6,675 nucleotides of DNA from Micromonosporaceae bacterium (GTDB lineage Bacteria > Actinomycetota > Actinomycetes > Mycobacteriales > Micromonosporaceae), in the NCBI GenBank assembly GCA_019689695.1, contig JADGHA010000241.1, positions 1-6,675 on the forward strand, given 5' to 3'. Shown piece by piece: positions 4,853 through 6,675 of this stretch (position 1 is the first letter of the stretch; every line of letters begins with the position of its first letter). The notes beneath the pieces are model-generated. The model did not search any database and was not told where the DNA came from. It was given only the letters and a program-made list of their open reading frames with translations. The translations under genes and the position numbers were made by a program.

Positions 4853-6579
4853 TCCGCTTGCTCCGCACCTACCTGCGGCCGTACTCCCGGCCGCTGGCGG
4901 CCGTCGTGCTCCTGCAACTCGTCGGCACCATAGCCGCGCTCTACCTGCCCAGCCTGAACGCCGACATCATCGACCGGGGCGTGGCCACGGGCGACACCGG
5001 CTACATCCTGCGCACCGGCGGCTGGATGCTGCTGGTCACCCTCGTCCAGATCGCCTGTTCGGTCGCGGCGGTCTACTTCGGCGCCCGGACCGCGATGAGC
5101 TTCGGCCGCGACCTGCGCGCGGCCGTGTTCACCCGGGTTAACCAGTTCTCCGCCCGGGAGGTCGGCCGGTTCGGTGCGCCGTCGCTGATCACCCGGGTCA
5201 CCAACGACGCGCAGCAGGTGCAGATGCTGGTCGTGATGACCTGCACCATGCTCGTCATGGCGCCGATCATGTGTGTCGGCGGTGTGATCATGGCACTGCA
5301 GGAGGACGTAGGCCTGTCCTGGCTGATGGTGGTCAGCGTGCCGGTGATGGTCGCCGCAATCGGCTTGATCCTGCGCCGGATGATCCCCCAGTTCCGGGCG
5401 ATGCAGGCCCGCATCGACACGGTCAACCGGGTGCTGCGGGAACAGATCGCCGGCATCCGCGTGGTCCGGGCGTTCGTGCGCGAGCCGTACGAGGAGGCAC
5501 GGTTCGAGGTGGCCAACGCGGACCTGACCGCCACCGCGCTGCGGGCCGGCCGCCTGATGGCGACGATCTTCCCGGTCGTGATGCTGGTCTTCAACGCCTC
5601 CAGTGTGGCCGTGCTCTGGTTCGGCGCCGCCCGGGTTGACTCGGGCGAGATCCAGATCGGCGCGTTGACGGCGTTCCTGACCTACCTCGTGCAGATCCTG
5701 ATGTCGGTGATGATGGCCGCCTTCATGTTCATGATGGTGCCCCGGGCCGCGGTCTCGGCGGACCGCATCGGTGAGGTGCTGGCCACCGAGTCGTCCGTGC
5801 TCCCGCCTGTCGCGCCGGTGACGGAGGTGCCGGCGCGCGGCGAGCTGGAGTTGCGCGGCGTGCACTTCCAGTACCCCGGAGCCGAGGTTCCGGTGCTGCG
5901 CGACATCAGCTTCCGGGCGCGGGCCGGCCAGACCACCGCGATCATCGGCAGTACCGGCGCGGGCAAGACCACGCTGCTGTCGCTGGTGCCGCGGCTGTTC
6001 GACGTGACCGGTGGCGCCGTCCTGGTGGACGGGGTGGACGTGCGGGAGATGGACTTCGACCAGCTGCGCAGCCGGATCGCCATCGTGCCGCAGAGGCCGT
6101 ACCTGTTCTCCGGAACCGTGGCGAGCAACCTGCGCTACGGCAACCCGGATGCCACCGACGAAGAGCTGTGGCACTACCTGGAGATCGCCCAGGCGCGCGA
6201 TTTCGTCGAGGAGATGCCGGGCGGCCTGGAGGCACCGGTCGCCCAGGGCGGGACCAACCTCTCCGGCGGGCAACGACAGCGGCTGGCGATCGCGCGGGCA
6301 CTGGTCCGGCAGCCGGAGATCTACCTCTTCGACGACTCGTTCTCCGCGCTGGACCTCGGCACCGACGCCCGGCTGCGGGCCGCGCTGCGGCCGGTGACCG
6401 CGCACGCCGCCGTGGTCGTGGTGGCCCAGCGGGTATCCACCATTGTGGACGCTGATCAGATCATCGTGCTGGAAGACGGGGAGATCGTGGGCATCGGACG
6501 GCACGCGGAGCTGCTGGAGTCCAATCCGACGTACGCGGAGATCGTGGCGTCCCAGATGGGTGTGGGGGTGGCGGCATGA
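4846..6579 (+). CDS. ABC half-exporter (permease-ATPase fusion), degenerate-site subunit of a heterodimer
   Basis: This 577-residue type IV (MDR-like) ABC exporter half has six membrane helices (about residues 17-300) and a nucleotide-binding domain (about 333-577). Visible motifs are Walker A GSTGAGKT (368-375), Q-loop Gln416 (VPQRPYLF), signature LSGGQ (472-476), Walker B IYLFDD (492-497) and D-loop SALD (500-503). The catalytic Glu after Walker B is Asp497, and the switch-loop His is Gln528 (AQRVSTI). This is the known pattern of the non-catalytic partner in heterodimeric exporters such as BmrCD and TM287/288. It would pump lipophilic compounds, drugs or a lipid out of the cell; the substrate is not readable. 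TTG 4846 is supported by an SD and by the conserved N-terminus. It overlaps TetR by 7 bases and the next gene by 4, so all three form one operon. Confidence 0.96.
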   Translation: MLIRLLRTYLRPYSRPLAAVVLLQLVGTIAALYLPSLNADIIDRGVATGDTGYILRTGGWMLLVTLVQIACSVAAVYFGARTAMSFGRDLRAAVFTRVNQFSAREVGRFGAPSLITRVTNDAQQVQMLVVMTCTMLVMAPIMCVGGVIMALQEDVGLSWLMVVSVPVMVAAIGLILRRMIPQFRAMQARIDTVNRVLREQIAGIRVVRAFVREPYEEARFEVANADLTATALRAGRLMATIFPVVMLVFNASSVAVLWFGAARVDSGEIQIGALTAFLTYLVQILMSVMMAAFMFMMVPRAAVSADRIGEVLATESSVLPPVAPVTEVPARGELELRGVHFQYPGAEVPVLRDISFRARAGQTTAIIGSTGAGKTTLLSLVPRLFDVTGGAVLVDGVDVREMDFDQLRSRIAIVPQRPYLFSGTVASNLRYGNPDATDEELWHYLEIAQARDFVEEMPGGLEAPVAQGGTNLSGGQRQRLAIARALVRQPEIYLFDDSFSALDLGTDARLRAALRPVTAHAAVVVVAQRVSTIVDADQIIVLEDGEIVGIGRHAELLESNPTYAEIVASQMGVGVAA

Positions 6580-6675
6580 GCGACGCACAGCGGCGCGCGG
6601 CGACCCCGGCGACCCGGATGCCCGGTGGGATGGCGGGCCGGCGGCCAGGCGGCGGGGGTCCACCGTGGATGGCCG
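6576..6675 (+). CDS. Start of a second ABC half-exporter, cut by the window edge
   Basis: ATG at 6576 overlaps the TGA of the previous gene (ATGA), and the frame stays open to the window end, giving 33 codons. The visible part is a Gly/Pro/Arg-rich cytoplasmic leader (MSDAQRRAATPATRMPGG, later GGGGPPWMA). Such leaders with a 'GGPPW-M' element precede the membrane domain in the partner subunit of actinobacterial heterodimeric ABC exporters. Its place directly after a degenerate half-exporter supports this reading. No membrane helix or ATPase motif lies inside the window, so the identity rests on context and the leader only. Confidence 0.75.
   Translation, partial: MSDAQRRAATPATRMPGGMAGRRPGGGGPPWMA

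Noticed and set aside
4843..6663. A 606-residue open frame on the minus strand across the whole ABC exporter gene
   Set aside because: It is exactly antisense to a gene with every ABC motif, and its translation is His/Arg/Asp/Gln-rich low complexity, as expected from the reverse of G/C-ending codons. No domain is recognisable.

Overview
The window is high-GC DNA with strong G/C preference at third codon positions, GTG and TTG starts as well as ATG, and a bacterial A-type RNase P RNA whose L15 region resembles what I recall of Streptomyces and related genera. This points to an actinomycete (Actinomycetota). A Micromonosporaceae-like filamentous genus is my guess, but the sequence here does not prove the family.

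Layout, left to right. The first 42 bases look like the tail of a CDS entering from the left. At 189-626 (+) is a small protein with one N-terminal membrane anchor and an NTF2-like outer domain. It converges, with a 7-base gap, on a minus-strand pair: a TSUP (TauE/SafE) permease (1912-1151) followed after 19 bases by a MarR regulator (1131-634). Divergent from the permease is rnpB, the RNA subunit of RNase P (about 1991-2418, +), bounded by a perfect 17-bp P1 helix. About 350 bases with no convincing gene follow, apart from a stem-loop just after rnpB. Then come a 142-residue three-helix membrane protein (2771-3199, +) and a convergent MOSC-domain protein (3957-3283, -).

The right third is a self-regulated efflux operon. 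A perfect 19-bp palindrome (4199-4217) lies directly before a -10-like hexamer, and the TetR-family gene at 4232 appears to be leaderless. The TetR gene overlaps by 7 bases an ABC half-exporter (4846-6579). That gene overlaps by ATGA a second gene, cut by the window edge at 6675, whose N-terminus looks like the partner half-exporter. The first half-exporter has Asp in place of the catalytic Glu and Gln in place of the switch His, while its LSGGQ signature is intact. This is the pattern of the degenerate partner in a heterodimeric exporter. The likely circuit is that a ligand releases TetR from the operator, which raises expression of both the repressor and the pump.

I see no mobile element, CRISPR array, tRNA or prophage gene. 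Most of the window is ordinary chromosomal actinobacterial content. The points most worth a second look are the operator/leaderless architecture, the degenerate ABC subunit, the non-coding rnpB gene (open reading frames cross it), and two small orphan proteins.
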